The position numbers were made by a program, and so were the translations under genes. From Thalassotalea sp. ND16A (lineage in GTDB: Bacteria; Pseudomonadota; Gammaproteobacteria; Enterobacterales; Alteromonadaceae): 64,000 nucleotides of DNA. This document shows positions 45,716 through 55,021 of the stretch, piece by piece (position 1 is the first letter of the stretch; each line of letters begins with the position of its first letter). The notes beneath the pieces were generated by a model. That model had not been told where the DNA came from, searched no databases, and saw only the letters and a list, made by a program, of their open reading frames with translations. The stretch spans positions 1-64,000 of the forward strand of contig NZ_JQDZ01000085.1 of the NCBI RefSeq assembly GCF_000764205.1. Reading direction: 5' to 3'.

Positions 45716-48145
45716 ATGTTTCAAAATTATATAAAAATAGCGCTACGGGCATTGGCAAAAAATAAACTCTATGCCGCGATCAACGTGATCGGCCTGGCCA
45801 TTGGCCTTACCGTGTACTTATTCGGTGGCATCATTGCCGAGTATGAGAAAAACCATGACACCATGTATAAAAACCATCAGCGTATCTACACCGTTGGTTC
45901 CATTATGGCGCCTACCGCCAACATTGGGGTTAAGCAACTCGACAATACGTATTCCGCAATGGGGCCATTGATTGGTGCCGAACTGGAAGAACTGCAAGCC
46001 TTTGCCCGCACCATAAGGCGCGGCTACTTGTTAACCATAGGCGATAACCATTTTCATGAAACGGTAAAGTTTGCCGATAAAGAGTTATTGGATATTTTCG
46101 ATTTTAACTACATAGCAGGCAACGCTAGCGCCCTGGCCGACCCAAATGGCTTGGTGCTAACCGCGGATACGGCAATGAAATTTTTTGGTCGCCTTGATGT
46201 GATTGGTGAAACCGTGTTACTTAACCATGAATTCGATTTACACGTCACTGCGGTGATTGAAGAAATCGCGCAAAACTCTCATTTCAATTCTTCATTCATT
46301 AGTGCGGGTGTCACCATGTTTGCACCATTAGCAGCGCTAAACCGTATCGATGACTGGGATTTGGCTGGTAACTGGAATAACATCAGTGGTGGTAACCAAG
46401 TGTACGTAATGACCAAGGAGGTGATGCCTCTTGAAGAGCTTAATAATAAGCTAAATGCGATTTTTGATCGTCACGTTGAGCCGGAAATGAAAGAAAAATT
46501 CATGGCCTCATTAAACGCGCACCACCTGAAAGACACCAACGCCGCGTTCTGGCAGATGGTTGGCATGCCCGTTATTGAAAGCATTCAAATTCTCGGCGTG
46601 CTAGTCCTGATTATTGCCATTGTCAATTACACCAACCTGGCTACGGCGCAAAGTATTGGCCGGGCCAAAGAAGTGGGGTTACGTAAAACTCTGGGGGCTG
46701 GTCGAGGTCAGTTAATGACCCAGTTTTTAACCGAAAGTATGACCATTGCCTTTATTGCGATGCTCTTGGCAATCGTATTTTTAGAATTGGCAGTACCACA
46801 ATTTAATCAGGCAACCGATAAGGTTGTACTGCTCGATTATGTTGGCCTAATGCCCTGGCTACTCACCACTACGGTGATTGTCGGGCTCATCGCCGGTGCA
46901 TATCCCAGTTTTTTGATCACCAAAACCACGCCAATCGATGCCTTAAGAGATACCAATGGCAAAGGCGCCAAAGGCAGCTTTTTCCGTTCGTTAATGATTG
47001 GTACTCAATTTATGCTGTCTATCTTTATGCTCGCCATCGTGATGATAGTGTTTTATCAAAATGAAAAAGTACAACAAAGCAGTGACATATATCCAAAAGA
47101 TGAAGTGTTAGTGCTGGAGAAAATGGCGGTAGAATCGATTCGTAAAAGAGAAAATACGCTACGCAATGAGTTACTGCAACTCTCCGATGTTCGCAGTGTT
47201 ACCTTTACCGCGCAAGTGCCATTTGAGCAAAGCAACAGCATGCGTGAAGTGAGTCGGATAAAAGGTGATGAAAACAGCGATGTGCAAGCGAATTTGAATG
47301 AAGTCGATCACGATTATTTAATAACCTTCGATGTCCCCTTAGTCGCTGGCAGAGACTTTTCAAGAGAGGTGCTCGGTGATGAAAGACGCGATCTGGAAAA
47401 CCGCCGCGCCAACGTGATAGTGAACGTGTTACTTACTCATAAACTCGGTTTTGCCACGCCGGCAGATGCCGTTGGTCAAACGTTTTGGGGGGAAGCCGGC
47501 GAGCAAGAAGCGTTTCAATACGACATTGTTGGCGTAATGGAAGATCAAAACCTGTTAGGCCTGCATAATAAAATAAAACCCTGGATTTTTATCAATAACC
47601 CATACCCACACCGTTATGGTGCCATCCGCATTAAACAAGGCGCATCGGCAAACATTATTGCAGAAATTGAAGAGGCGTGGAAACGAGTATTACCCGACTA
47701 CCCGATCCAACATAAATATTTGGATGGTTTGTTTAATCGACTCTATCAAATTTATAAAACCATGAATGGGGTATTAGCCGGGTTTGCGGGCATCGCCTTA
47801 TTACTGGCACTGATCGGTTTGTTTGGCCTGGCGGCATTTATGGCGCGCTCACGCACTAAAGAGATAGGCATTCGCAAAGTCATGGGCGCATCATTGCCAC
47901 AAATTGTTCGACTGTTATTATGGCAGTTCTCCAAACCGGTGATGTGGGCGATTATCTTTGCCTTGCCTTTGGCCTACTTTGCCTCAAACATGTATTTGCA
48001 ATTTTTTGCCGAGCGCATCGACTTGCAAATACCGATCATTTTAATGTCAGGGATCGTCGCCGTTGGCTTAGCCTGGGTTGTTATCGCTTTACACGCATTT
48101 AAGGTGGCTAGAGCCAACCCAATTAGCGCATTGCGTTACGAATAA
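45716..48145 (+). CDS. FtsX-family ABC permease (second)
   Basis: The 809-residue protein has the same duplicated plan as the preceding gene, with loops AQSIGRAKEVGLRKTLGAGR and SRTKEIGIRKVMGASLPQIV, and the shared C-terminal ARANPISALRYE. It starts 44 bases after the first permease, preceded by AAAGGAA. Two diverged permeases with one ATPase and one adaptor indicate a heterodimeric exporter. The substrate is unknown. Confidence 0.93.
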   Translation: MFQNYIKIALRALAKNKLYAAINVIGLAIGLTVYLFGGIIAEYEKNHDTMYKNHQRIYTVGSIMAPTANIGVKQLDNTYSAMGPLIGAELEELQAFARTIRRGYLLTIGDNHFHETVKFADKELLDIFDFNYIAGNASALADPNGLVLTADTAMKFFGRLDVIGETVLLNHEFDLHVTAVIEEIAQNSHFNSSFISAGVTMFAPLAALNRIDDWDLAGNWNNISGGNQVYVMTKEVMPLEELNNKLNAIFDRHVEPEMKEKFMASLNAHHLKDTNAAFWQMVGMPVIESIQILGVLVLIIAIVNYTNLATAQSIGRAKEVGLRKTLGAGRGQLMTQFLTESMTIAFIAMLLAIVFLELAVPQFNQATDKVVLLDYVGLMPWLLTTTVIVGLIAGAYPSFLITKTTPIDALRDTNGKGAKGSFFRSLMIGTQFMLSIFMLAIVMIVFYQNEKVQQSSDIYPKDEVLVLEKMAVESIRKRENTLRNELLQLSDVRSVTFTAQVPFEQSNSMREVSRIKGDENSDVQANLNEVDHDYLITFDVPLVAGRDFSREVLGDERRDLENRRANVIVNVLLTHKLGFATPADAVGQTFWGEAGEQEAFQYDIVGVMEDQNLLGLHNKIKPWIFINNPYPHRYGAIRIKQGASANIIAEIEEAWKRVLPDYPIQHKYLDGLFNRLYQIYKTMNGVLAGFAGIALLLALIGLFGLAAFMARSRTKEIGIRKVMGASLPQIVRLLLWQFSKPVMWAIIFALPLAYFASNMYLQFFAERIDLQIPIILMSGIVAVGLAWVVIALHAFKVARANPISALRYE

Positions 48146-48163
48146 GCACTCAATTCTGGCTTG

Positions 48164-48200
48164 ACCGAGTTAATGGTATGAATAATACCGTTAACTCGGT
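48164..48200. terminator. Hairpin between convergent genes
   Basis: ACCGAGTTAATGGTAT (48164-48179) pairs with ATACCGTTAACTCGGT (48185-48200) except for one G-T. There is no T run, so termination is plausible but not certain. It lies 19 bases past the second permease. Confidence 0.5.
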
Positions 48201-48265
48201 CTCCGATAACACCCCAGAGTTACACCACAATGAAATCATGGTGGGCATTTACCGCGATTTAAACA

Positions 48266-50620
48266 TCACTCCCCAGCGATGACAAGCGTTTGTCTGGCAT
48301 TCGCTTTTACATCTTCTGCTTTAAAATAGATGTCTCGCCAGTTTTTATCGGCAAAGCGTTGTGTCTGATTCGCGTACTCTGCACTATTTGGATTTTCTTT
48401 TTGCCCATAGGTTAAGAATGCCTGAGCTTGCGGGCCTCGTTCGGTGTAAGCTAAAGAATAGATAAAGCTTGTGCCATAAGTAATAGGGTAGCCTTTGTCG
48501 GTTAATTTCGACCAGTCACTCAGAGCTTTACCCTGCACCACTGGTACTTCGGTATCTTTCCAGCCCATGGCGAGCAAGTTAGCAACGCCTTCAGCACCAA
48601 AGCCGCCATGTATCGGCACTTGTGTCTCTCCCCGGTAGGCAATTTGCGCATCTCCTAACGTCGCATCCAGTGTATAGCCGGCTCGCTCTAATAGTTGCGC
48701 CGCTTGCTTGAGTGCTTGTAACGCCAATGGCTTATCACTTAAGCCATAGGGGGTTTTTACTGGGTTTTGTGGGTCAAACTTATGGGCAAATAGAGACTTT
48801 TTATTCGACTTGGTTAGCGTTTTATAGGCTTGTAGCCACTCTCTAAATAACAGTGCGCCTTTACTCGCTTTATCAAAGTGTCCGTTAAATGTTTTTATCA
48901 CCTGACATGCTCTACTGCTGCCCATTGGTTGTGCACATGCAGCAATCAATTCTGGCAGTAACAACTGCGCACTTAATGCCTGATTCGATAAAATGCTCTG
49001 CTGTAATTCTTGCAGTGAGAATTTACCATCGCTGCCCTTTGCTGCGGCTGATTCTAAATGTTCAATATTCATTCTGGTACGTAAACTGCGAGGAGTATCT
49101 ACGGCACCGTATAATGGCGAATAATTGCTTAATGGTTGATTCGGGTTACTTAGCCAGTAACTATCGTTTGAATTAAACACATAATCTGCTCGCGTTATTT
49201 GCGGTCGCTGAGCAAAAGGAACCGTCGCGGGTACGGGTACCGAGTCATCTTGCACCCAGTCAAACAAAGCGCGGCTGCCATCTAATAGGGTTAACCTCCT
49301 ATCATCATATAAGGTTTTTACCATTGCATTGTTATCATAGCTTTGTTGCCAGCTCTTGATTGCCTCAATAGATAAGTGGCCAACCGAAGAGTTGTCTAGA
49401 TATACGGCATCACCTTCTTTACTGGTGGCAATGGTATTCACCCAAGGCATGGCATTGTATTGTTGATGTGCATATTTAAACTCCTGCATTGAGTTCGCCT
49501 TGCCCATCGCGAACCATTGCTCAATGAGCACACTATTTTCCAAGTTGGCATCTCTTACCGCAAACGCGGTGTTTTCGCTCCACTTTAACCCCGGAAATTG
49601 CACAATGGGGCCATGATGACTAAACCAAACGTCTTTAACTACAGACTCTATTTCGCCGCTTTGTTTATCAATAACTTCAACCGTAACGGTGTCACTGCTA
49701 AGCGCTTTATATTGCCCTTCGTACAAATATGAAGTGGCATTGCCTGCTTTGAGTTGTAACTTGTATAGTGCTATGCGCTGGCTATTAGAAACGGTATGAG
49801 ACCAGGCAATATTGTCATTGAAACCTATCAATACATTGGGGATGCCGGTAATACTCACCCCATAAATATCAAATTGTCCCGGTATCGTTAGATGCTTTTC
49901 CCAAAAGCGGTTGGTACCAAACCAAGGATAATGGGGGTTACCTATCAACATGCCTTTGCCCGTTGCCGACAATTGCTTCCCTATCGCCCAGGCGTTTGAG
50001 CCCATACCCGCCAGGCTTGTGTGTGATTCAGATTGGGCTAATAATTCATCCGAAATAAAATCAACCGCGGCACTATGGTTTGTGCCTGGTGGTGTTGCCG
50101 AGTAGATAGCTGCCGCTATTCTCGGTAGGGTTTGACTGACATGATACGAACGTAAATAGATGTCTTGTGCCGAAATAGGCTTGACCCAGTTGCTACCCGA
50201 GCACCAAGACTCAAAGTTTGGGTTTTCCGTTAAAAAGCGGTTAAAGCCGGCAGCATACCCGGTGAGCATATCTTTGACATTAGCACTCAATTTCGGGTAG
50301 TTGGATTCAGTTCTTTGCGGTAATTTTAACGCTTTTACCACAGTGTCCTCCATCACGTATTGATTACTTTTGCCAGCACCAAGGTACTTGGCTTTTTCCC
50401 CACGGGCTGTGATCATCGACCATGAAATGTTGCATATTTGATCTTTGGCGGCGGCATAGCCTTCACCGTAGCCTAAGCTGGCAAAATCTTTCGCGCTAAT
50501 ATGAGGGATACCAAACTCAGTGTAAGTGATAGTCGCCTGATACTTATTGTCGACAACAGAGTCAGACGGTTGCGAACAGCCGGTTAACGCCAGCAATCCA
50601 ATAAAAAATACGTTTTTCAT
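48266..50620 (-). CDS. Penicillin acylase family lipoprotein
   Basis: The 784-residue protein is an Ntn-hydrolase precursor: lipobox LLALTGC (Cys15), an alpha-chain region, then the conserved autoprocessing site in GMGSNAWAIG, where Ser208 becomes the N-terminal nucleophile of the beta chain. ITGIPNVLIGFNDNIAWSHT is also typical. The family includes penicillin G acylase, aculeacin-type lipopeptide acylases and acyl-homoserine-lactone acylases (PvdQ/QuiP). Which amide is cut cannot be decided from sequence alone. It is convergent with the ABC operon and monocistronic. Confidence 0.9.
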   Translation of the reverse strand: MKNVFFIGLLALTGCSQPSDSVVDNKYQATITYTEFGIPHISAKDFASLGYGEGYAAAKDQICNISWSMITARGEKAKYLGAGKSNQYVMEDTVVKALKLPQRTESNYPKLSANVKDMLTGYAAGFNRFLTENPNFESWCSGSNWVKPISAQDIYLRSYHVSQTLPRIAAAIYSATPPGTNHSAAVDFISDELLAQSESHTSLAGMGSNAWAIGKQLSATGKGMLIGNPHYPWFGTNRFWEKHLTIPGQFDIYGVSITGIPNVLIGFNDNIAWSHTVSNSQRIALYKLQLKAGNATSYLYEGQYKALSSDTVTVEVIDKQSGEIESVVKDVWFSHHGPIVQFPGLKWSENTAFAVRDANLENSVLIEQWFAMGKANSMQEFKYAHQQYNAMPWVNTIATSKEGDAVYLDNSSVGHLSIEAIKSWQQSYDNNAMVKTLYDDRRLTLLDGSRALFDWVQDDSVPVPATVPFAQRPQITRADYVFNSNDSYWLSNPNQPLSNYSPLYGAVDTPRSLRTRMNIEHLESAAAKGSDGKFSLQELQQSILSNQALSAQLLLPELIAACAQPMGSSRACQVIKTFNGHFDKASKGALLFREWLQAYKTLTKSNKKSLFAHKFDPQNPVKTPYGLSDKPLALQALKQAAQLLERAGYTLDATLGDAQIAYRGETQVPIHGGFGAEGVANLLAMGWKDTEVPVVQGKALSDWSKLTDKGYPITYGTSFIYSLAYTERGPQAQAFLTYGQKENPNSAEYANQTQRFADKNWRDIYFKAEDVKANARQTLVIAGE

Positions 50621-50866
50621 ATTTCATTCCTTTAATATCAAAATTGCATGTTTTAAATCAACGTTCATTTAACGCCATGCCTGTTAACTTGCGCTTAACA
50701 GTGTCTTTTTTTTGTGTTGAAAAGTGATCGTTCGAAGAAGGCCTTAACGGCTAGCAGTCCCCGGAAATCACCAAAAACTTGTGTTTTTACAATAACATCA
50801 TGTATTGTGACTGTTCAAATTATTAAAGCTGATATGCAGACATAACAGCTAAAAAGAGCGCCGTCA

Positions 50867-50985
50867 TCCCTGAGGAGCATAAGCGACATCAGGGACCTCC
50901 TGAACAGAAACAGAGCATATAAGGTATTGTTTATAAGCACGTTATAACCGAATGGAGGTTGCGGCCTTCGCCGCAATGACGTGGT
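50867..50985. repeat. Diverged relative of the CGCCGTCATCC palindromic element
   Basis: GCGCCGTCATCCCTGAGGAG near 50867 with AAGCGACATCAGGGACCTCC just after resembles the left half of the 181-bp element at 3928; the right half (GGAGGTTGCGG..CGCAATGACGTGG) is different. Apart from this the spacer 50621-51349 is AT-rich and I see no gene in it. Confidence 0.55.
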
Positions 50986-51349
50986 TAATTGTTTCTGTTA
51001 CTTCCCTGTTCACCTGAAGTTTGGAAAAGTGTATAGCTGCTTATGGCTCTTTCTTAACGGTCATGTTTGAACCACTGTTCTATTTGTCTATTCACAATAC
51101 ACAAATTGTTACGTTTCAACTTTTATCTGTGTCAGTTGCTGTGCTAACTTCGTACTATAAAAATAATTAACTTATACCAAATTGGTATAAACGATTTAAC
51201 AGTAAGATCAAGCACTCATTATCCCGAGTAACGCTTAACTAAATCAGATAATTATATTTTACTAAAATTAAAAAACTTACCTCTGCTCAATGACATAGAT
51301 AAATATGTCATTGAGCCGTTATTAATATTTAACAGATATAGATTGGAAG

Positions 51350-51555
51350 GTGGATAGACGTAATTTTATTAAATTTTCTGGTATTGGCATGGGCGCTATT
51401 GCCTTACCAATGACCGGGAATATAGTATCGGCAGCCGAAATGCTCGATACCCCGATGGACATTGCTTACAAGAAAAAATGGCAGATATTGCTTTAAATGC
51501 CGCCAAATCAATTGGCGCCAGCTATTGTGACGTGCGCATTGGCCAATTGGGTTAG
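51350..51555 (+). pseudogene. Broken TldD/PmbA-like gene, N-terminal remnant
   Basis: From the GTG at 51350 the frame gives VDRRNFIKFSGIGMGAIALP, a twin-arginine signal (RRNFIKF), then AEMLDTPMDIAYKKK before stopping at 51494. Shifting frame at the A6 run 51473-51478 (one A lost) restores MADIALNAAKSIGASYCDVR, the usual start of the TldD/PmbA metalloprotease domain, until a stop at 51553. Beyond that the TldD sequence is absent. So the gene has a frameshift and a large 3' deletion. Confidence 0.75.
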
Positions 51556-52027
51556 TCAGCAGCGGGCAAAAGTGATCGTACATACCCAGATCAGTAAAGA
51601 TAAATATTTATCGCAACGATATAATATTGACGCTAACGCCGATATATCTTTTAGTCCTGAGCTGCTGGCAAAGCAAGATTTGCTCATTGTTAATGGCGCA
51701 AGTTTATTATCAATGAACTCTCTACAACAGCAATGGTTAGCTAGCGCCGTTGATAATGGTTTAGGATTGCTGGTACTCGCCGATCAACAATTAATAGAAC
51801 AGATGAAAGGTGCACCGCTAGACATCCTCAGTGCGTTTACCCTAACCGAATCTGCACAAAGTGCCCCCCGTACTTACCCCGTTTGGTCACAATCGCAAAC
51901 ATTAGATAAAACTTCCGATGTGCCATTAACTCGGATAGCGGCAACCTTGAGGGTAGCTCAAGGCAAAGTGCTCATCGCTGACAAAGAGCCTTTGAACGTA
52001 GCAAAAAACCATAAGCACTATCGATAA
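51556..52027 (+). pseudogene. Gene fragment fused behind the TldD remnant
   Basis: An open frame can be read from an ATG at 51497, but its first ~18 codons are out-of-frame TldD sequence. True coding character starts near 51556 (SQQRAKVIVHTQISKDKYLS) and runs to the stop at 52027, giving about 155 residues with LLIVNGASLLSM and GLGLLVLADQQLIEQ, strand-helix elements like a Rossmann or amidotransferase-like fold. I do not recognise the parent gene. A deletion probably joined two neighbouring genes. The spacer 52028-52342 shows no gene. Confidence 0.55.
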
Positions 52028-52342
52028 ATAGCCAGCTGCCTTGGGATACGTGCCATTAACGGTTAATTTTAACGTTCGGTCTAAGTTTAAATGGCATGTC
52101 CTGATCTCGATATCCAATGGTTTTGTCATGCAATAACAACTAGACACGACTCCAGCTGTAATCATTTCGTAACAACTTTGACTTATTTGCTTACAAATTA
52201 AGTACTATCGATATAACTAAAAATTTTACAACTCGCCAACTTTGTTATAAAAACGTTGTCGAATAATAATTTTTAGTCTCAGCATAGATACTTTTACTGA
52301 AAAAGATAATGAGACAGTAATAACATTACTACAGGAAATGAA

Positions 52343-54505
52343 ATGAAAGCACGTATTTTAACGCCAATTGCCTTAGCAATTGCTCTTGCTGGTTGTAATT
52401 CAGCAACAACGGAAACTGCCGCTAGCGCTACAGTCGCTCAACAAACAGTCAACGTTGAAGCTAGCAACCCATTTTACCAGGAATATGATACTCCGTTTGG
52501 CATTCCACCATTTGAAAAAATCAACATTGGCCATTATCAGCCAGCAATGGAAAAGGGCATCGGCGAAATAAAAGCCGAAATAGCCGCAATTACCGATAAC
52601 CCGGCAGCACCTACATTTGAGAACACCATTGAAGCAATGGAAAAAGGCGGCGATTTACTGGATAAAGTAACGAACACCTTTTATGGCTTAATTGGCTCAA
52701 TGTCGACGCCTGAGATGCAGGCGATTTCAAAAGAAATGTCGCCTAAGTTCTCTGCTATGAGCGATGACATTAATTTAAACGACAAATTATTCCAACGCGT
52801 TAAAACCGTATTTGATCAAAAAGAGTCACTAACTCTTAACACCGAACAAAAAACCTTATTAGAAAAAACTTATAAAGGCTTTGTTCGTGCCGGTGCTAAC
52901 TTAAACGCAGCCGATAAAGAAACCTTACGTGGTTTAAACCAGAAAATTTCTGCATTAAGCATTCAGTTTGGTGAAAATTTATTAAATGAAACCAATGATT
53001 TTGAATTAGTTATTGATAATGAAAAACAACTCGACGGTTTACCTGAAAGCATTGTTGCCGCAGCCGCAGCTACCGCAACGGCGCGTGGCCATGACGGTAA
53101 GTGGGTATTCACCACTCACCGTCCAAGTTTCTACCCATTCGTAACTTACTCAACCAACCGTAAGTTACGTGAGCAGTTATTCTATGCTTACACTCACCGA
53201 GGGGATAACGACAACGCGAACGATAACAAAGCGATCGCTGCAGAAATGGCATCACTTCGTTACCAGCGTGCACAAGTACTGGGTTATAAAACTCACGCCC
53301 ATTACGTACTTGAAAACAACATGGCAAAAACACCTGAAAACGCTTACGGCTTATTAAACAAAGTTTGGCCGGCATCATTAAAACGGGCGAAGCAAGAAGT
53401 TGCTGATATGCAAGAGTTTGCCGAGTCGCAAGGCGCCGACTTCAAGCTGGAAGCATGGGATTGGTGGCACTACTCGGAAAAAGTGAAAAAGATGAAATAT
53501 GCTTTAGACGAGTCAATCACTAAACCGTACTTTGAATTAAACAACACCATGCAAGGCGTATTCTATACCGCCAACCAGTTATGGGGTGTTGAGTTTAAAC
53601 AACGTGATGACCTACCTAAGTATCACCCGGATGTTACTACCTATGAAGTGTTTGATAAAGATGGCTCTTCAATCGGTATTTACATGACAGATTTTTATGT
53701 TCGTGAATCGAAACGTGGCGGCGCCTGGATGAGCTCATTCCGTAAGCAATTTAAAATGTACGGTGAGGACGTTCAGCCAATTATTTATAACGTTTTAAAC
53801 TACCCTGCGCCAGTAAACGGTGAGCCGGTATTATTGACGTTTGATCAAGCATCTACTTTATTCCACGAATTTGGTCACGCGATTCAGGGCTTATTATCTG
53901 ACGGTCACTACCGTTCGTTAACGGGTACATCTCTGCCACGTGATTACGTAGAATACCCATCACAAGTGATGGAAAACTGGATGACCGAGCCACAAGTGTT
54001 AAACAACTTTGCCAAGCACTACAAAACCGGCGAAGTGATCCCGGCCGAACTGGTAGAGAAAATTCAGGCTTCAGGTAAATTTAACCAGGGCTTTGCGACT
54101 ACTGAGTATATGGCTGCCGCTTTACTTGATTTAAAATGGCACACCCTTGAGACGGCTGAATTGCAAGACGCTGACAAGTTTGAAGCCGATACCCTGGCGG
54201 AATTAGGTTTAATTAACGAAATCGCGCCACGCTATCGTTCAACCTACTTCTCGCATATCTTTGCCGGTGGTTACTCTTCAGGTTACTACGGCTACATCTG
54301 GTCAAATATTTTTGATGCTGATACCTGGGAAGTCTTTAAAGAAAAAGGAATTTTCGATCAAGACGCTGCTAACGGCTATCGGGTAAACGTGCTGCAAAGT
54401 GGTGGTACCGAAGATCCAATGACCATGTACAAACGCTTCCGTGGTAAAGAGCCAAACCCACAACATTTACTTGAGCGTCGTGGTTTAGTGTCTAACGGCA
54501 AGTAA
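52343..54505 (+). CDS. M3 family metallopeptidase lipoprotein, Dcp-like
   Basis: The 720-residue zinc peptidase has lipobox ALAGC (Cys18) and the catalytic motif HEFGH at 508-512 (FHEFGHAIQGLLS), followed by a downstream Glu in VEYPSQVMENW. The long helical N-terminal half starts NPFYQEYDTPFGIPPFEKI, as in peptidyl-dipeptidase Dcp and oligopeptidase A. The lipoprotein form indicates an envelope enzyme that trims short peptides. Aggaaatga precedes the ATG. It is monocistronic with a clear terminator. Confidence 0.94.
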   Translation: MKARILTPIALAIALAGCNSATTETAASATVAQQTVNVEASNPFYQEYDTPFGIPPFEKINIGHYQPAMEKGIGEIKAEIAAITDNPAAPTFENTIEAMEKGGDLLDKVTNTFYGLIGSMSTPEMQAISKEMSPKFSAMSDDINLNDKLFQRVKTVFDQKESLTLNTEQKTLLEKTYKGFVRAGANLNAADKETLRGLNQKISALSIQFGENLLNETNDFELVIDNEKQLDGLPESIVAAAAATATARGHDGKWVFTTHRPSFYPFVTYSTNRKLREQLFYAYTHRGDNDNANDNKAIAAEMASLRYQRAQVLGYKTHAHYVLENNMAKTPENAYGLLNKVWPASLKRAKQEVADMQEFAESQGADFKLEAWDWWHYSEKVKKMKYALDESITKPYFELNNTMQGVFYTANQLWGVEFKQRDDLPKYHPDVTTYEVFDKDGSSIGIYMTDFYVRESKRGGAWMSSFRKQFKMYGEDVQPIIYNVLNYPAPVNGEPVLLTFDQASTLFHEFGHAIQGLLSDGHYRSLTGTSLPRDYVEYPSQVMENWMTEPQVLNNFAKHYKTGEVIPAELVEKIQASGKFNQGFATTEYMAAALLDLKWHTLETAELQDADKFEADTLAELGLINEIAPRYRSTYFSHIFAGGYSSGYYGYIWSNIFDADTWEVFKEKGIFDQDAANGYRVNVLQSGGTEDPMTMYKRFRGKEPNPQHLLERRGLVSNGK

Positions 54506-54525
54506 GTCATTCACTATCCTTAATC

Positions 54526-54551
54526 AAAAAGCCAGCTAACGCTGGCTTTTT
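54526..54551 (+). terminator. Terminator of the M3 peptidase gene
   Basis: AAAAAGCCAGC / GCTGGCTTTTT with a 4-base loop lies 20 bases past the stop. Confidence 0.88.
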
Positions 54552-54565
54552 TCTTAATGCAACGA

Positions 54566-55015
54566 GGTACAGGGTACAGGGTACAGGCAGCCTAGTTGAT
54601 GCTGATCGTTTGCAAATATAACTAAGCCTAATTTGAAACCTATGTTCAAAAAGTAACTTCACTTATCGCTCACGCAAGCGGCCCGAAGCCAGTAGCCCGA
54701 AGCCCGCAGCTTACCTGTTAAATCTAAACGCTCTATCCGCTTGCGGTGACTGCCTGTACCTTGTACCCCGTACCCTGTACCTTTCATTCACACTATCTGC
54801 CCAAAGCCAGTAGCCCGTAGCTTATCTGTTAAATCTAAACGTTCTATTCGCTTACGGTGACTGCCTGTACCTTGTAGCCCGTACCCTGTACCTTCCATTT
54901 ACACTATCTGCCCGCAGCCAGTAGCCCGATGCCCGCAACATATCTGTTAAATCTAAACGTTCTATTCGCTTACGGTGACTGCCTGTACCTTGTACCCCGT
55001 ACCCTGTATCCTGCT
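54566..55015. repeat. Heptad-repeat block R4 with three ~115-bp tandem units
   Basis: It opens with three GGTACAG heptads (54566-54586) and GGCAG. From about 54680 three imperfect units follow, each with AGTAGCCCGAAGCCCGCAGC-like heptads (complement GGGCTNN), CTGTTAAATCTAAACG (starts 54715, 54826, 54944), CGCTTACGGTGACTGCCTGT, and CCTTGTACCCCGTACCCTGT. Periods are 111 and 118 bases. Orientation of the GGGNNNN strand is mostly opposite to blocks R1-R3. No gene is present. Confidence 0.8.
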
Positions 55016-55021
55016 TTGCCA

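Noticed and set aside
51497-52027. 176-codon open frame as an intact hypothetical gene
   Set aside because: Its first codons are out-of-frame TldD-like sequence and the remainder begins mid-domain. I treat it as a fused gene fragment.
54680-55015. CRISPR array
   Set aside because: Units are ~115 bases, imperfect and without constant short repeats and unique spacers; no cas genes are present anywhere in the window.
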